From CAVRZJ01 sp964594125 (GTDB taxonomy: Bacteria; Acidobacteriota; Thermoanaerobaculia; Thermoanaerobaculales; Thermoanaerobaculaceae), in the NCBI GenBank assembly GCA_964594125.1, contig CAZQLL010000014.1:1-64000 (forward strand): DNA of 64,000 bases, in the 5' to 3' direction. Made by a program: the position numbers and the translations under genes. How positions within the stretch are numbered: position 1 is the stretch's first letter; each line of letters opens with the position of its first letter. The notes under the pieces are model-generated. The model searched no databases. It saw only the letters and a program-made list of their open reading frames with translations, and was not told where the DNA came from. Positions 36,620 through 44,973 of the stretch are shown here, piece by piece.

Positions 36620-37117
36620 GTGATCCAGAAGAAGATCTGCATGGTGGGCGTCTTCGGCACAGGGAAGACGAGCCTCGTGCAGCGATTCGTCTACTCGAAG
36701 TTCTCGGAGAAGTACCACTCGACCGTCGGCGTCAAGATCGATCGCAAGCAGGTGAGCGTGGGCGGCAACGACGTCAACCTGCTGCTCTGGGATCTCGCCG
36801 GGCAGGACAAGTTCCAGAAGGTGCAGGGGAGCTACCTGCGCGGCTCGGCCGGCATCTTCTTCGTGGTCGACGGCACCCGCCGCGAGACGCTCGACGATCT
36901 CGGCGGCCTGCAAGCGGCCGCCCGCGAAGCCGCCGGCGAGCTGCCGGCCGTGATCGCGATCAACAAGGCGGACCTCGAGGCCCAGTGGCAGCTCGGGCAG
37001 GGCGACTTCGACTCGCTGTTCGGCGCCGGCCGCCGCGTCGTGAAGACCAGCGCCAAGACCGGCGCGGGCGTCGAGGACGCGTTCCTGTGGCTCGCGGCCG
37101 AGACGCTGCGGGCGTGA
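36620..37117 (+). CDS. Ras/Rab-like small GTPase
   Basis: 165 residues, GTG start with GAGGAAAG upstream. G-motifs: GVFGTGKTS (P-loop), a conserved Thr in the switch I region (YHSTVGVK), LWDLAGQDKFQ (G3), AINKADLE (G4) and TSAKTG (G5). No prenylation Cys. This is a bacterial member of the Ras superfamily. The G3 motif has Gln as in eukaryotic Rab, so intrinsic hydrolysis is possible. It is the first gene of a four-gene module with PP2C, coiled-coil and OmpA proteins. Confidence 0.9.
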   Translation: MIQKKICMVGVFGTGKTSLVQRFVYSKFSEKYHSTVGVKIDRKQVSVGGNDVNLLLWDLAGQDKFQKVQGSYLRGSAGIFFVVDGTRRETLDDLGGLQAAAREAAGELPAVIAINKADLEAQWQLGQGDFDSLFGAGRRVVKTSAKTGAGVEDAFLWLAAETLRA

Positions 37118-37128
37118 CGGGGGACATC

Positions 37129-37986
37129 GTGGCTGGCCAGAGCGGGTTTTCCGCGCCCAGCGAGGAGCTGCTGTCGACGATCGACATCTTCGGCACGACG
37201 CATCCGGGGAAGGTCCGGGCCGTCAACGAGGACCAGTTCTTCGTCGCCTCGCTGCACAAGTCGATGCGGGTGCGCCAGACGTCGCTCGACGACCTCGCCG
37301 CCTTTGCCCGCCTGCACGGCTCGTTCGCCTACCTCCTGGTGGTGGCGGACGGTGTCGGCGGCATCAAGGGCGGCAAGCAGGCCAGCGGCACTGCGGTCGA
37401 GGAGCTGGCGTCGCACATCGGCCAGACGATCGGCTGCTACTACAACTTCGACGTCGACAAGGAGCACGAGTTCCTCGAGCAGCTCGAGCGCGCCGTCGAG
37501 GCCTCGCACGCGCGCGTGCGCGACGAGCTCTCCCGCGACGGCCGCGGGCCGGCGACGACGCTGACGATGGTGGCGCTGGTGTGGCCGCGGGCCTACGTCG
37601 TGCACGTCGGAGACAGCCGCGCCTACTACCTGCGCCGCGGCCGCCTGCAGCAGCTCACGCGCGACCAGACGGCGTACGAGGAGCTGGTCGACCAGGGGAT
37701 CATGACCGAGGAGCAGGCGCGGCGCGCCGGCCTGCGCAACGTGCTGACCAGCGCTCTCGGGGCGCAGATCAAGCCGGCGCTCGGCCTCGTCGACCTCGAG
37801 CCCGGCGACGCGCTCCTGCTGTGCACCGACGGACTGACGAAACACGTGAGCGACGAGGAGATCGCCGCGATGCTGGGCGTCCAGGAGGGCGCCGAGGCGA
37901 CCTGCGCGCGCCTCGTCGAGACCACGCTGGAGCGGGGCGCGAGCGACAACGTCACGGTGATCGTGGGACGGTTCGCGGCGCCGTAG
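37129..37986 (+). CDS. PP2C-family Ser/Thr phosphatase
   Basis: 286 residues. Metal-binding motifs: GKVRAVNEDQFF, VVADGVGGIKGGKQAS, GDSRAYYLRRG, LCTDGLTKHVSDEE and GASDNVTVIV. The catalytic core is complete. GTG 37129 has GGGGGA 4 nt before it; GTG 37114, overlapping the GTPase stop, is the alternative. It probably removes phosphate from a partner of the GTPase module. No kinase gene is nearby. Confidence 0.9.
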   Translation: MAGQSGFSAPSEELLSTIDIFGTTHPGKVRAVNEDQFFVASLHKSMRVRQTSLDDLAAFARLHGSFAYLLVVADGVGGIKGGKQASGTAVEELASHIGQTIGCYYNFDVDKEHEFLEQLERAVEASHARVRDELSRDGRGPATTLTMVALVWPRAYVVHVGDSRAYYLRRGRLQQLTRDQTAYEELVDQGIMTEEQARRAGLRNVLTSALGAQIKPALGLVDLEPGDALLLCTDGLTKHVSDEEIAAMLGVQEGAEATCARLVETTLERGASDNVTVIVGRFAAP

Positions 37987-38029
37987 CGGCAAGCGCCGGG
38001 GAGCCGCGGGAGCGGGCGGGGAGGGGAGC

Positions 38030-38632
38030 ATGGCCAAGACGCAGAGCAGGCCGGCAGCGGACAGGGACGCGGCGCCGCGCGAGGGCGGCGCCGCCGAGAT
38101 GCTGGGCGGCGGCAACCTCGACCAGGTGCGGGAGATCCTCTTCGGCGCGCAGAGCCGGACGCTCGACAAGCGCCTCGCTCGCATCGAGGAGGAGCTGCCG
38201 AAGCGGGTCGCCGAGATGCGCGAGGAGCTCAAGCGCACCGTCGCGACGCTCGAGGCGTACGCCCGCCACGAGATCGACTCGCTCAACGAGCGGCTGCGCG
38301 CCGAGGCGAAGGAGCGCGCAAGCGCCGGCGACGAGCTCGGCGCCCGCCTCGACGAGACCGGCAAGTCGCTGCGCAAGGAGATCGCGCAGCTCGACGAGCG
38401 AACGACGGCGGCGCAGCGCGACCTGCGGCAGCACCTGCTCGACCAGACCAGGCGCCTCGACGACGAGATCCAGCGGCGCTCGGACGACCTGGTGGCGGCG
38501 CTGGCGCGGGCGGTCGAGGAGCTGCGCTCCGAGAAGGCCGACCGCAAGGCGGTGGCGGGCATTCTGCACGAGGTGGCGATGCGTCTGACCGACGACCTCT
38601 CGCTGCCGTTCGCGGACGGCGCCGAGGCGTAG
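38030..38632 (+). CDS. Coiled-coil protein of the GTPase-OmpA module
   Basis: 200 residues. A disordered N-terminus precedes LDQVREILFGAQSRTLDKR, which looks like a conserved docking motif, and then a long charged coiled coil (about residues 45-170). No signal peptide or membrane segment, so it is cytoplasmic. It lies 43 nt after the phosphatase gene and 4 nt before the OmpA gene. A linker between the GTPase and the membrane partner is a reasonable guess. Confidence 0.7.
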   Translation: MAKTQSRPAADRDAAPREGGAAEMLGGGNLDQVREILFGAQSRTLDKRLARIEEELPKRVAEMREELKRTVATLEAYARHEIDSLNERLRAEAKERASAGDELGARLDETGKSLRKEIAQLDERTTAAQRDLRQHLLDQTRRLDDEIQRRSDDLVAALARAVEELRSEKADRKAVAGILHEVAMRLTDDLSLPFADGAEA

Positions 38633-38636
38633 CCGC

Positions 38637-40388
38637 GTGAGCGACGCGGCCGGCCCCGGGGGCGCGCGCACCGGCGGGGAGCGGCAGCCCCGCGATGCGG
38701 ACCTCGACCGCCTCCGCCGGCTGATCCTGGCGGTCGAGCAGGAGCGCCTCGACGCGATCGAGCGGCGGCTCGACGACCCGGACGTGCGCGCCGAGGAGGC
38801 GAGCCGGGTGCTGCCCGAGGCGCTGGCGCGCTCGGCGCGGGAGGGCAACCGGCTCGCGCTGGCGCTGGCGCCCGCGGTCGAGGACGCGCTCGCGGTCTCG
38901 GTGGCGAAGAACCGCAGGAACCTGGCCGATGCGCTCGCCCCGGCGCTCGGGCCGGCGATCCGGAGAGCGATCGCCGAGACGCTGCGCGCGATGGTCGACT
39001 CGTTCAACCAGGTGCTGCAGCAGAGCGTGTCGGCGCGGGCGCTGCGCTGGCGCGTCGAGGCGTGGCGCACCGGCCGCCCGTTCGCCGAGGTGCTGCTGAG
39101 CCACTCGCTGGTGTTCCGGGTCGAGCAGGTTTTCCTCGTCCACCGCGCGAGCGGCGTCCTCCTCCAGCACGTCGCCGCCGACCCCGCCGCCGCGCACGAC
39201 GGCGACCTGGTCTCCGGGATGCTGACGGCGATCCAGGACTTCGTGCGGGACTCCTTCGCGCTCGGCGCCGAGGAAGCGGTGGACACGATGCGCGTCGGCG
39301 GGCTGGCGGTGTGGGTCGAGCAGGGCGCCGACGCCTACGTCGCCGCCGTCATCCGCGGCACGCCGCCGGTCGGCCTGCGCGCCGTGCTGCGCGACGCGCT
39401 GGAGTCGATCCACCTCGAGATGGGCGAGGTGTTCGAGGGGTTCGCCGGCGACTCCGCGCCGTTCGAGGAGGCGCGCCGCCACCTCGAGGGGTGCCTGCAG
39501 ATGCAGGTCGCCGGCCGGCGCGAGCGGCGCTACTGGCTCGCCCCGGCGATCGCGGGGGGCGTCGTGACGCTCCTGGTCGCGGTCTGGCTGGCGCTGTCGT
39601 GGCGCGCGGGACGGCGTTGGGACGCCTACCTGGCGCGCCTCGACGCCGAGCCCGGGATTGCGGTGGTGAGCGAGGACGGCGGCGTTCGCCGCTCGCGTAT
39701 CGCCGGGCTGCGCGATCCTTTTGCCGCCGACCCGGCGGCGCTGCTGGCCGAGTACGGCCTGGCGCCGGATCGCGTCATCAGCCGGTGGGAGCCGTACGTT
39801 TCCCTGGAGACTGCTCCGGTCCTTGCCCGGGCGCGCGCGCTGCTCGCGCCGCCGCCCTCGACGACCCTCGCCTTCGCGGACGGGGTGCTCTCGGTCACCG
39901 GCTCGGCGCCGCACGGCTGGCTCGCTGCCCTTGCCGATCGGGCGGGAACGGTGCCCGGAGTGCTGCGTCTCGACGTCGCGGGGGTTAGCGACGAAGGGCT
40001 GGCGGCGGTGGCGCCCCTGCGGCAGCGTCTCGAGAGCATCGTGCTCCGGTTCGACGTTGGCGCGGCCGAGCTGCCGCGCCGCGAGCACGCCGAGCTCGAC
40101 GAGGCGGCGGCCGCGCTGGCCGAGCTGGCCCGGGTCGTCCGCGACGCCGGCGTCGCCGTGCGCGTCGAGGTGATCGGTCGCACAGACGGCACCGGCTCCG
40201 AGGGGACGAACGTGCGGCTCTCGCGGGCGCGGGCGGAGTGGGTGTTGTCGGCGCTGGAGGCGCGCGGGGTGAGGGACATACCCCTCGCGATCCTCGGCGT
40301 CGGCGCCAGCCAGCCGATCCGCTCGGAGGCGACGCCGGAGGACCGCGCCTTCAACCGCAGTGTCACGTTCCGCGTCGCGGCCAGGTAG
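38637..40388 (+). CDS. Inner-membrane protein with C-terminal OmpA domain
   Basis: 583 residues, GTG start. About 300 cytoplasmic residues (helical, Arg/Glu-rich) precede one membrane segment (YWLAPAIAGGVVTLLVAVWL). A periplasmic part follows, including a BON-like stretch (LAFADGVLSVTGSAPHGW). The end is an OmpA/MotB peptidoglycan-binding domain (VEVIGRTDGTGSEGTNVRLS, RAFNRSVTFRV). Topology suggests that it links peptidoglycan to the cytoplasmic GTPase, phosphatase and coiled-coil proteins. Confidence 0.82.
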   Translation: MSDAAGPGGARTGGERQPRDADLDRLRRLILAVEQERLDAIERRLDDPDVRAEEASRVLPEALARSAREGNRLALALAPAVEDALAVSVAKNRRNLADALAPALGPAIRRAIAETLRAMVDSFNQVLQQSVSARALRWRVEAWRTGRPFAEVLLSHSLVFRVEQVFLVHRASGVLLQHVAADPAAAHDGDLVSGMLTAIQDFVRDSFALGAEEAVDTMRVGGLAVWVEQGADAYVAAVIRGTPPVGLRAVLRDALESIHLEMGEVFEGFAGDSAPFEEARRHLEGCLQMQVAGRRERRYWLAPAIAGGVVTLLVAVWLALSWRAGRRWDAYLARLDAEPGIAVVSEDGGVRRSRIAGLRDPFAADPAALLAEYGLAPDRVISRWEPYVSLETAPVLARARALLAPPPSTTLAFADGVLSVTGSAPHGWLAALADRAGTVPGVLRLDVAGVSDEGLAAVAPLRQRLESIVLRFDVGAAELPRREHAELDEAAAALAELARVVRDAGVAVRVEVIGRTDGTGSEGTNVRLSRARAEWVLSALEARGVRDIPLAILGVGASQPIRSEATPEDRAFNRSVTFRVAAR

Positions 40389-40392
40389 GCGG

Positions 40393-40412
40393 CGCCGGCG
40401 GCATGGCCGGCG
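40393..40412 (+). terminator. Possible terminator after the OmpA gene
   Basis: CGCCGGC and GCCGGCG pair around GGCATG, followed by TTCTTGC. The stem is short and the T-run poor. Confidence 0.35.
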
Positions 40413-40520
40413 TTCTTGCAGTTCGAGAGGAGGCCTCGCGGTCGTCCCCTCGCCGGCGAAGCGAATTCGCGGGCTTCACCCCGCGAGCGCCGGCGTCGCT
40501 GCACCTCCGCCGGGCCGCCG

Positions 40521-41189
40521 CTACTCCCGCGGGCGTGCGCTCGGGGCGACGATGTTGAGAGCGGGCGGCTCGCACGCTCCCGGCGCGCGGACCCGGGCCA
40601 TGAAGCCGGACTCGCGCGGGCCGCCCGCGGCGGCGAGGTCTGCGAGGCGGCGGTCGCGCAGCAGCGTGCCGTAGGCGACGAGATCGCGGGCCATCATGTC
40701 GAGCCGCTCGGCGATCCGCGGGTCGGCCACATCGCCGTCGTCGGTCACGGCGGCGGCCGGAGCGCCGACGCCGTACGGCAGCGCCCAGCCGTAGCACTGG
40801 CGGATCGACGTCCGCAGATGGTCCTGCACCGACAGCCCCTTCTCGTTGGAGGCGACGACGATCGCGAAGAGCTTGCCGGCGAGCTCGCGCCAGAGGTGGT
40901 CGAGGTAGTTCTTGAGCGCGCCCGACGGCGCGCCGTGGTAGTCGGGAGTGCCGAGGACGAAGGCGTCCGCCCAGTGCGCCTGGCGCGCCGCCGCGGCCGC
41001 CGCCGGGTCGTCGGCGCTGGCGGCGGGGTCGAAGAAGGGGAGGGGTGCGGAGCGCAGGTCGAGCGCGGCGGTCTCGGCGCCGAGGCGGCCGGCCGCGGAG
41101 AGCACCCGGCGGACCAGCGCCGCGCTCGCCGATTCCGAGCGCGGGCTGCCGATGACGCCGAGGACCCGCAGGGGAAGCGAGCTTCTCAC
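40521..41189 (-). CDS. NADPH-dependent FMN reductase-like flavoprotein
   Basis: 222 residues from GTG 41189. Flavodoxin-like fold: VLGVIGSPRSESASAAL binds the FMN phosphate and LGTPDYHGAPSGALKNYLDH is the family signature. The family reduces flavins or quinones. An in-frame ATG at 41285 would add a very basic 32-residue extension and overlap the divergent epimerase, so I prefer the GTG, although its ribosome site is weak. Confidence 0.85.
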   Translation of the reverse strand: MRSSLPLRVLGVIGSPRSESASAALVRRVLSAAGRLGAETAALDLRSAPLPFFDPAASADDPAAAAAARQAHWADAFVLGTPDYHGAPSGALKNYLDHLWRELAGKLFAIVVASNEKGLSVQDHLRTSIRQCYGWALPYGVGAPAAAVTDDGDVADPRIAERLDMMARDLVAYGTLLRDRRLADLAAAGGPRESGFMARVRAPGACEPPALNIVAPSARPRE

Positions 41190-41272
41190 TCCGGTTCTCA
41201 ACCCGCGAAATCGCGCCGGGATTCCAGGGTTCGCCCGAGCGCCGCGCCCCTTGATCGCCCGCGCCGGGCCTG

Positions 41273-41278
41273 TACGAT
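41273..41278 (+). promoter_or_regulatory. -10 element of a leaderless transcript (epimerase)
   Basis: TACGAT ends 6 nt before the ATG at 41285; no Shine-Dalgarno. Confidence 0.5.
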
Positions 41279-41284
41279 GGCGCA

Positions 41285-42286
41285 ATGCGAGTCCTCATCA
41301 CCGGCGCCACCGGGTTCGTCGGCGGCCACCTCATCGAACACCTGCTCGCCGCCCGGGAGGGCGCGGAGCTGTTCGGCCTGCGCCGCTGGAGCTCGACGGC
41401 GGACGACGCGCCCGGCCGCGCCGGGGGCGTGCGGATGATCGACGGCGACCTGCTCGACGCGCCGTCGCTGCTGCGGGCGGTGGCGGCGGCGAGCCCGGAG
41501 GTCGTCTTCCACCTCGCGGCGTCGTCGTCGGTCGCCGGCTCGTGGGACACCCCGGTCGAGATCGTGCAGTCGAACGTCCTCGGCACGCTGCACCTGCTCG
41601 AGGCGCTGCGCCAGCTCGGCTCCGCGGCCACACTGGTGGTCGCCTGCTCCGCCGAGAGCTACGGCAGGGTGGCGGAGGCCGACCTGCCGCTGCGCGAGGA
41701 GGCACCGTTCCGGCCGGTGTCGCCGTACGCCGTGAGCAAGGCGGCGGTCGACATGCTCGCGTACCAGTACCACGTGACGTTCGGCCTCCGCACGGTGCGG
41801 CTGCGCCTGTTCAACCACTGCGGTCCGCGCCAGTCGGATCGCTTCGTGGTCGCGGCGCTGGCCCGGCAGGTCGCCGAGATCGAGGCCGGGCAGCGCCGGG
41901 GAGAGCTGCGCGCCGGCAACCTCGACGCGGTGCGCGATTTTGTGGATGTGCGCGATGTGGCGCGCGCCTACGCGCTCGCCGCCGAGAGGGGGCGCCCGGG
42001 CGAGGCGTACAACGTCGCCACGGGAACGCCGCGTTCGATCCGCGCGGTGCTCGACGGGCTGCTCGCGCTCTCCGCGACACCCTGCCGCGTCACCAGCGAT
42101 GCCGCCCGCATGCGTCCCGCCGACATCCCGGCGCTGGTCGGCGACGCGACGCGATTCCGCGGCGCGACCGGCTGGGCGCCGGAGATCCCGTTCGACCGCA
42201 CGCTGCGCGACACACTCGAGTACTGGCGGCGGCGGGTGCGCGCGTCCGGGGAAGCGGCGCCCGCCCCGGAGCGGGCGCTACACTGA
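41285..42286 (+). CDS. NAD-dependent nucleotide-sugar epimerase/dehydratase (GDP-mannose type)
   Basis: 333 residues, extended short-chain dehydrogenase. VLITGATGFVGGHLIEHLL binds NAD(P), FHLAASSSVAGSW follows, and VSPYAVSKAAVDMLAYQY supplies the Tyr-x3-Lys. RLFNHCGPRQSDRFVV and VRDFVDVRDVARAY are typical of GDP-mannose 4,6-dehydratase or GDP-6-deoxy-mannose reductase. The exact sugar is uncertain. First of four same-strand genes up to 47025. Confidence 0.87.
   Translation: MRVLITGATGFVGGHLIEHLLAAREGAELFGLRRWSSTADDAPGRAGGVRMIDGDLLDAPSLLRAVAAASPEVVFHLAASSSVAGSWDTPVEIVQSNVLGTLHLLEALRQLGSAATLVVACSAESYGRVAEADLPLREEAPFRPVSPYAVSKAAVDMLAYQYHVTFGLRTVRLRLFNHCGPRQSDRFVVAALARQVAEIEAGQRRGELRAGNLDAVRDFVDVRDVARAYALAAERGRPGEAYNVATGTPRSIRAVLDGLLALSATPCRVTSDAARMRPADIPALVGDATRFRGATGWAPEIPFDRTLRDTLEYWRRRVRASGEAAPAPERALH
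42279..42284 (+). promoter_or_regulatory. -10 element of a possible leaderless transcript (42291 gene)
   Basis: TACACT ends 6 nt before the ATG at 42291, at the very end of the epimerase gene; no Shine-Dalgarno. Confidence 0.4.
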
Positions 42287-42290
42287 ACCG

Positions 42291-42800
42291 ATGGGATCGT
42301 CGCTGCTGCCGCGGCCGCTGCTCACGTGGGAGGAGTTCTGCCTCCGCATCGACCTCGACATGCTCGAGCTCTGGCTCAACCGCGAGGTCGCGGGGAGCAT
42401 CGGGGCGCTGCGCGAGCTCCGGGTCGGCGGCGCCGGCGACGAGGTCGTGATCGAGGCGACGGTCGCCGTGGAGGGGTTCCCGGCGTCGGTTGCCGTCCGC
42501 CTGTCCGAGCTGCGCGTGTACAAGGGGATGCTCGGCTGCCTGGTCCGGGGGGTCAGCGGTCCCCTCGGGATCCCGTTGCCGCTCGCGCTCGCCGCCTCGC
42601 TGCTGCGCCGTCACGCCGCCCGCTGGGCGCGGCTCGACACCGACGACCGCATCCTCCTCGTCGACCTGCGGCGCTGGCTGCCGCCGTCGCTGCACCTGCA
42701 CGTGCAGGACGCGCGCTGCGCCGGGCGCTGGCTCGAGCTCGACCTGGCGCCCGGATCGTTCGCGCTGCTCCACGGCCGCGCTTCCGGCCCGCTCGAGTGA
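42291..42800 (+). CDS. Conserved-looking protein of unknown function
   Basis: 169 residues, no signal peptide. It is beta-rich (VVIEATVAVEGFPASVAVRL, LLVDLRRWLPPSLHLHVQDA) with a central hydrophobic helix (LPLALAASLLRRH). I recognise no family. It lies 4 nt after the epimerase stop and 6 nt before the next gene, so it is probably in the same operon but can also start its own mRNA. Confidence 0.65.
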   Translation: MGSSLLPRPLLTWEEFCLRIDLDMLELWLNREVAGSIGALRELRVGGAGDEVVIEATVAVEGFPASVAVRLSELRVYKGMLGCLVRGVSGPLGIPLPLALAASLLRRHAARWARLDTDDRILLVDLRRWLPPSLHLHVQDARCAGRWLELDLAPGSFALLHGRASGPLE

Positions 42801-42806
42801 GAGGTC

Positions 42807-44933
42807 GTGAGCGCTCCTCCTGCCGCCTCTGGGAGCCCCGGCGTCCATCGCCGCGGACGCGACGCGCGGGAAGGGGACCGGGGGAGGCGGCGCGCCGCCT
42901 TCCCGGGTGGGGCGCGCGGGGAGGGCACGCCGCGTGCGCGGCCGCCCGCGCGCCCGGCGCCGCCGGCGCGAAGGGCGACGCCGCCCGTCGCCGCGCCCGA
43001 GCGGCCGCGCCCGCTGCTCCTGCCGCTGCTGGCGGTCGGCCTCGTCCTCGCGCTCCTCGCGGACGATCGCCACGCCGGCCAAGTCGCCGACGGCCGGCAG
43101 ATGATCCGCACGGCGGTCGCGATCGTCGAGGCGGGAACGCTCGGCCAGGCGCGCGACACCGACTTCACGCTCCCGCGCCCCGGCGGCGACGCGGTGTCGC
43201 GCTTCGGGATGGGAATGTCTCTGCTGCAGGTGCCGGCCGCGTGGCTGGCGCCGCGCATCGAGGCGTGGCGCGGCCCGTCGTCGTCGCAGTTCGTGTTCCT
43301 GCTGGCGCCATTCGCCGCCGTGCTGCTGGCCGCGTGGGCGGCCGGCCGGATCGCGCTCGCGCTCGGCGCGGACCCGCGGGCGGCGGCGTGGGCGGTCGTG
43401 CTCGCCTCCCTCGGCTCGCCGCTCGCCTCGTACGCGACCATGGAGTTCTCGGAGCCGGCGCAGGCGGCGAGCCTCGCGCTCGCGCTCGCGCTGGCGCTCG
43501 CCGCGGCGAGCGCCCCCGCCCGGGGCGAGCGCTGTCGCCTGGCCGCGGGCGCCGGCGCGGCAGCCGGCTTCGCGGTGCTCGTCAAGACCAGCCTTCTGGC
43601 CGTCGCCCCGCTCGCCGTCCTGCCGCTGCTCGCGGCGCCGGCCGGCGGCGCCAGGCGGCGCTCGCTGGGCGCGGCGGCGGTAGGCGCCGCTCCGCTGCTG
43701 GCGGCGTGGGCGGCGTGCGAGTGGGCGCGGTTCGGCCGCCTGTTCGGCGGCTACCCCGACGATCGCTTCACGCACCACATGCTCGACGGCGCCTGGCGCC
43801 TGCTCGTCGGCCCCAACCGCGGACTGCTGCTGTTCTTCCCCGCGGCGGCGCTGGCGGCCGCGTGGGCGGCGGCGGCGGCGCGCCGGAGCGCGCGCGAGGC
43901 GCTGGCCGGCGCCGCCGCGCTCGCCACGGCGGCGGCGCTGGTGGCGATCGCGGGCGGGTATTGGGGGTGGCACGGAATGGAGGGGTGGGGGCCGCGGCTG
44001 GTGGTCCCGGCCGTCCCGGCGCTCGCGGCGCTCGCCGCCGCATGGCTCGGCGCGCGGCGGCGCAGCGTCGCCGGGTGGGCCGTGGTGGCGGCGTCGGTCG
44101 CCGTCAACCTGCCGCCGCTGCTGCAGCACCCGACGCCGCTCGCCACCTACGTGATGAACTGCCGCTGGCCCGAGGTGGCGCCAGAGCGCGCCGGCGACTA
44201 CCCGTTCTACGCGCGCGGCGAAACGGCGGACGGGCGGCCGACGGTGGTTCCGTTCGCCGTGCTCGAGAAGACGCCGTCGGCGTCCTGGCTCCTTGCGGAG
44301 CCGTGGCTCCTCGCCGCCAACCGCGCCGGTGAGGCGCAGGCCGCGCGCCGCCTCGCCGCGCCGCCGTGGCGCGGCGCCCGGCCGGACATCGTGCCGCCGC
44401 CGGAGCTGCTGTCGCCCGCGAGGCTTCGCGAGCTCGTGGCGCCGCCGCGCGTCGGCTTCCTCGGGCGCAGCCTGCTCGGCGGCCGCGAGGCGGCCGGCTA
44501 CGCCGCGGTGTGGGCCGACGCGCTGCGCGACCAGGTCGTGCGCGCGCAGCAGCTCGGCGACGGCCGGACGGCGCTGGCGCTCGCCCGCCGGGCCGTTCGG
44601 CTCGCCCCCGGAGCGGAGTCGGACGTGCTGCTGCTCGAGAGTCTCCGCATCGCGGGCCGGCGCGAGGAGGCCGGGACCCACCTGCGCGCGATGCCGATGG
44701 CGAGCCGCCGCGACCCGCGGGTGAACGTGGTGCTGGCGCTGTTCGAGCGCGACGCTGGCGACGACGCTGCGGCGCGCCGGATCCTCGCGAGCGTCGCCGA
44801 CGCGTTTCCCGGGCTCCCGGCCGGCAGTGCGCCGGCGCAGCCGCCGGCGGCGTGGCCGCGCGATCTCCACGCGATGACGACGGCGCCGCGGCGCGACGCG
44901 CAGGTAGCGGCGCCTTCCGAGCTGTCGCGGTGA
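42807..44933 (+). CDS. Polytopic GT-C-like membrane protein with TPR-like tail
   Basis: 708 residues, GTG start. The first 65 residues are disordered and Arg/Pro-rich. About ten membrane segments follow (about 70-460), with DGRQMIRTAVAIVEAG in the first outer loop and DFTLPRPGGDAVSRFGMG after it, the layout of GT-C-type sugar transferases although the acidic pair is not obvious. A soluble C-terminus of about 240 residues ends in a helical TPR-like region (LALARRAVRLAPGAESDVLL). Donor and acceptor are unknown. Confidence 0.7.
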   Translation: MSAPPAASGSPGVHRRGRDAREGDRGRRRAAFPGGARGEGTPRARPPARPAPPARRATPPVAAPERPRPLLLPLLAVGLVLALLADDRHAGQVADGRQMIRTAVAIVEAGTLGQARDTDFTLPRPGGDAVSRFGMGMSLLQVPAAWLAPRIEAWRGPSSSQFVFLLAPFAAVLLAAWAAGRIALALGADPRAAAWAVVLASLGSPLASYATMEFSEPAQAASLALALALALAAASAPARGERCRLAAGAGAAAGFAVLVKTSLLAVAPLAVLPLLAAPAGGARRRSLGAAAVGAAPLLAAWAACEWARFGRLFGGYPDDRFTHHMLDGAWRLLVGPNRGLLLFFPAAALAAAWAAAAARRSAREALAGAAALATAAALVAIAGGYWGWHGMEGWGPRLVVPAVPALAALAAAWLGARRRSVAGWAVVAASVAVNLPPLLQHPTPLATYVMNCRWPEVAPERAGDYPFYARGETADGRPTVVPFAVLEKTPSASWLLAEPWLLAANRAGEAQAARRLAAPPWRGARPDIVPPPELLSPARLRELVAPPRVGFLGRSLLGGREAAGYAAVWADALRDQVVRAQQLGDGRTALALARRAVRLAPGAESDVLLLESLRIAGRREEAGTHLRAMPMASRRDPRVNVVLALFERDAGDDAAARRILASVADAFPGLPAGSAPAQPPAAWPRDLHAMTTAPRRDAQVAAPSELSR

Positions 44934-44973
44934 GCTGCGGCGGCCCGCAGGAACCTCCGGCGCGATACCGCGT

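Noticed and set aside
41190..41285. Start of FMN reductase at ATG 41285
   Set aside because: It would add a basic non-homologous peptide and overlap the divergent epimerase start and its promoter.
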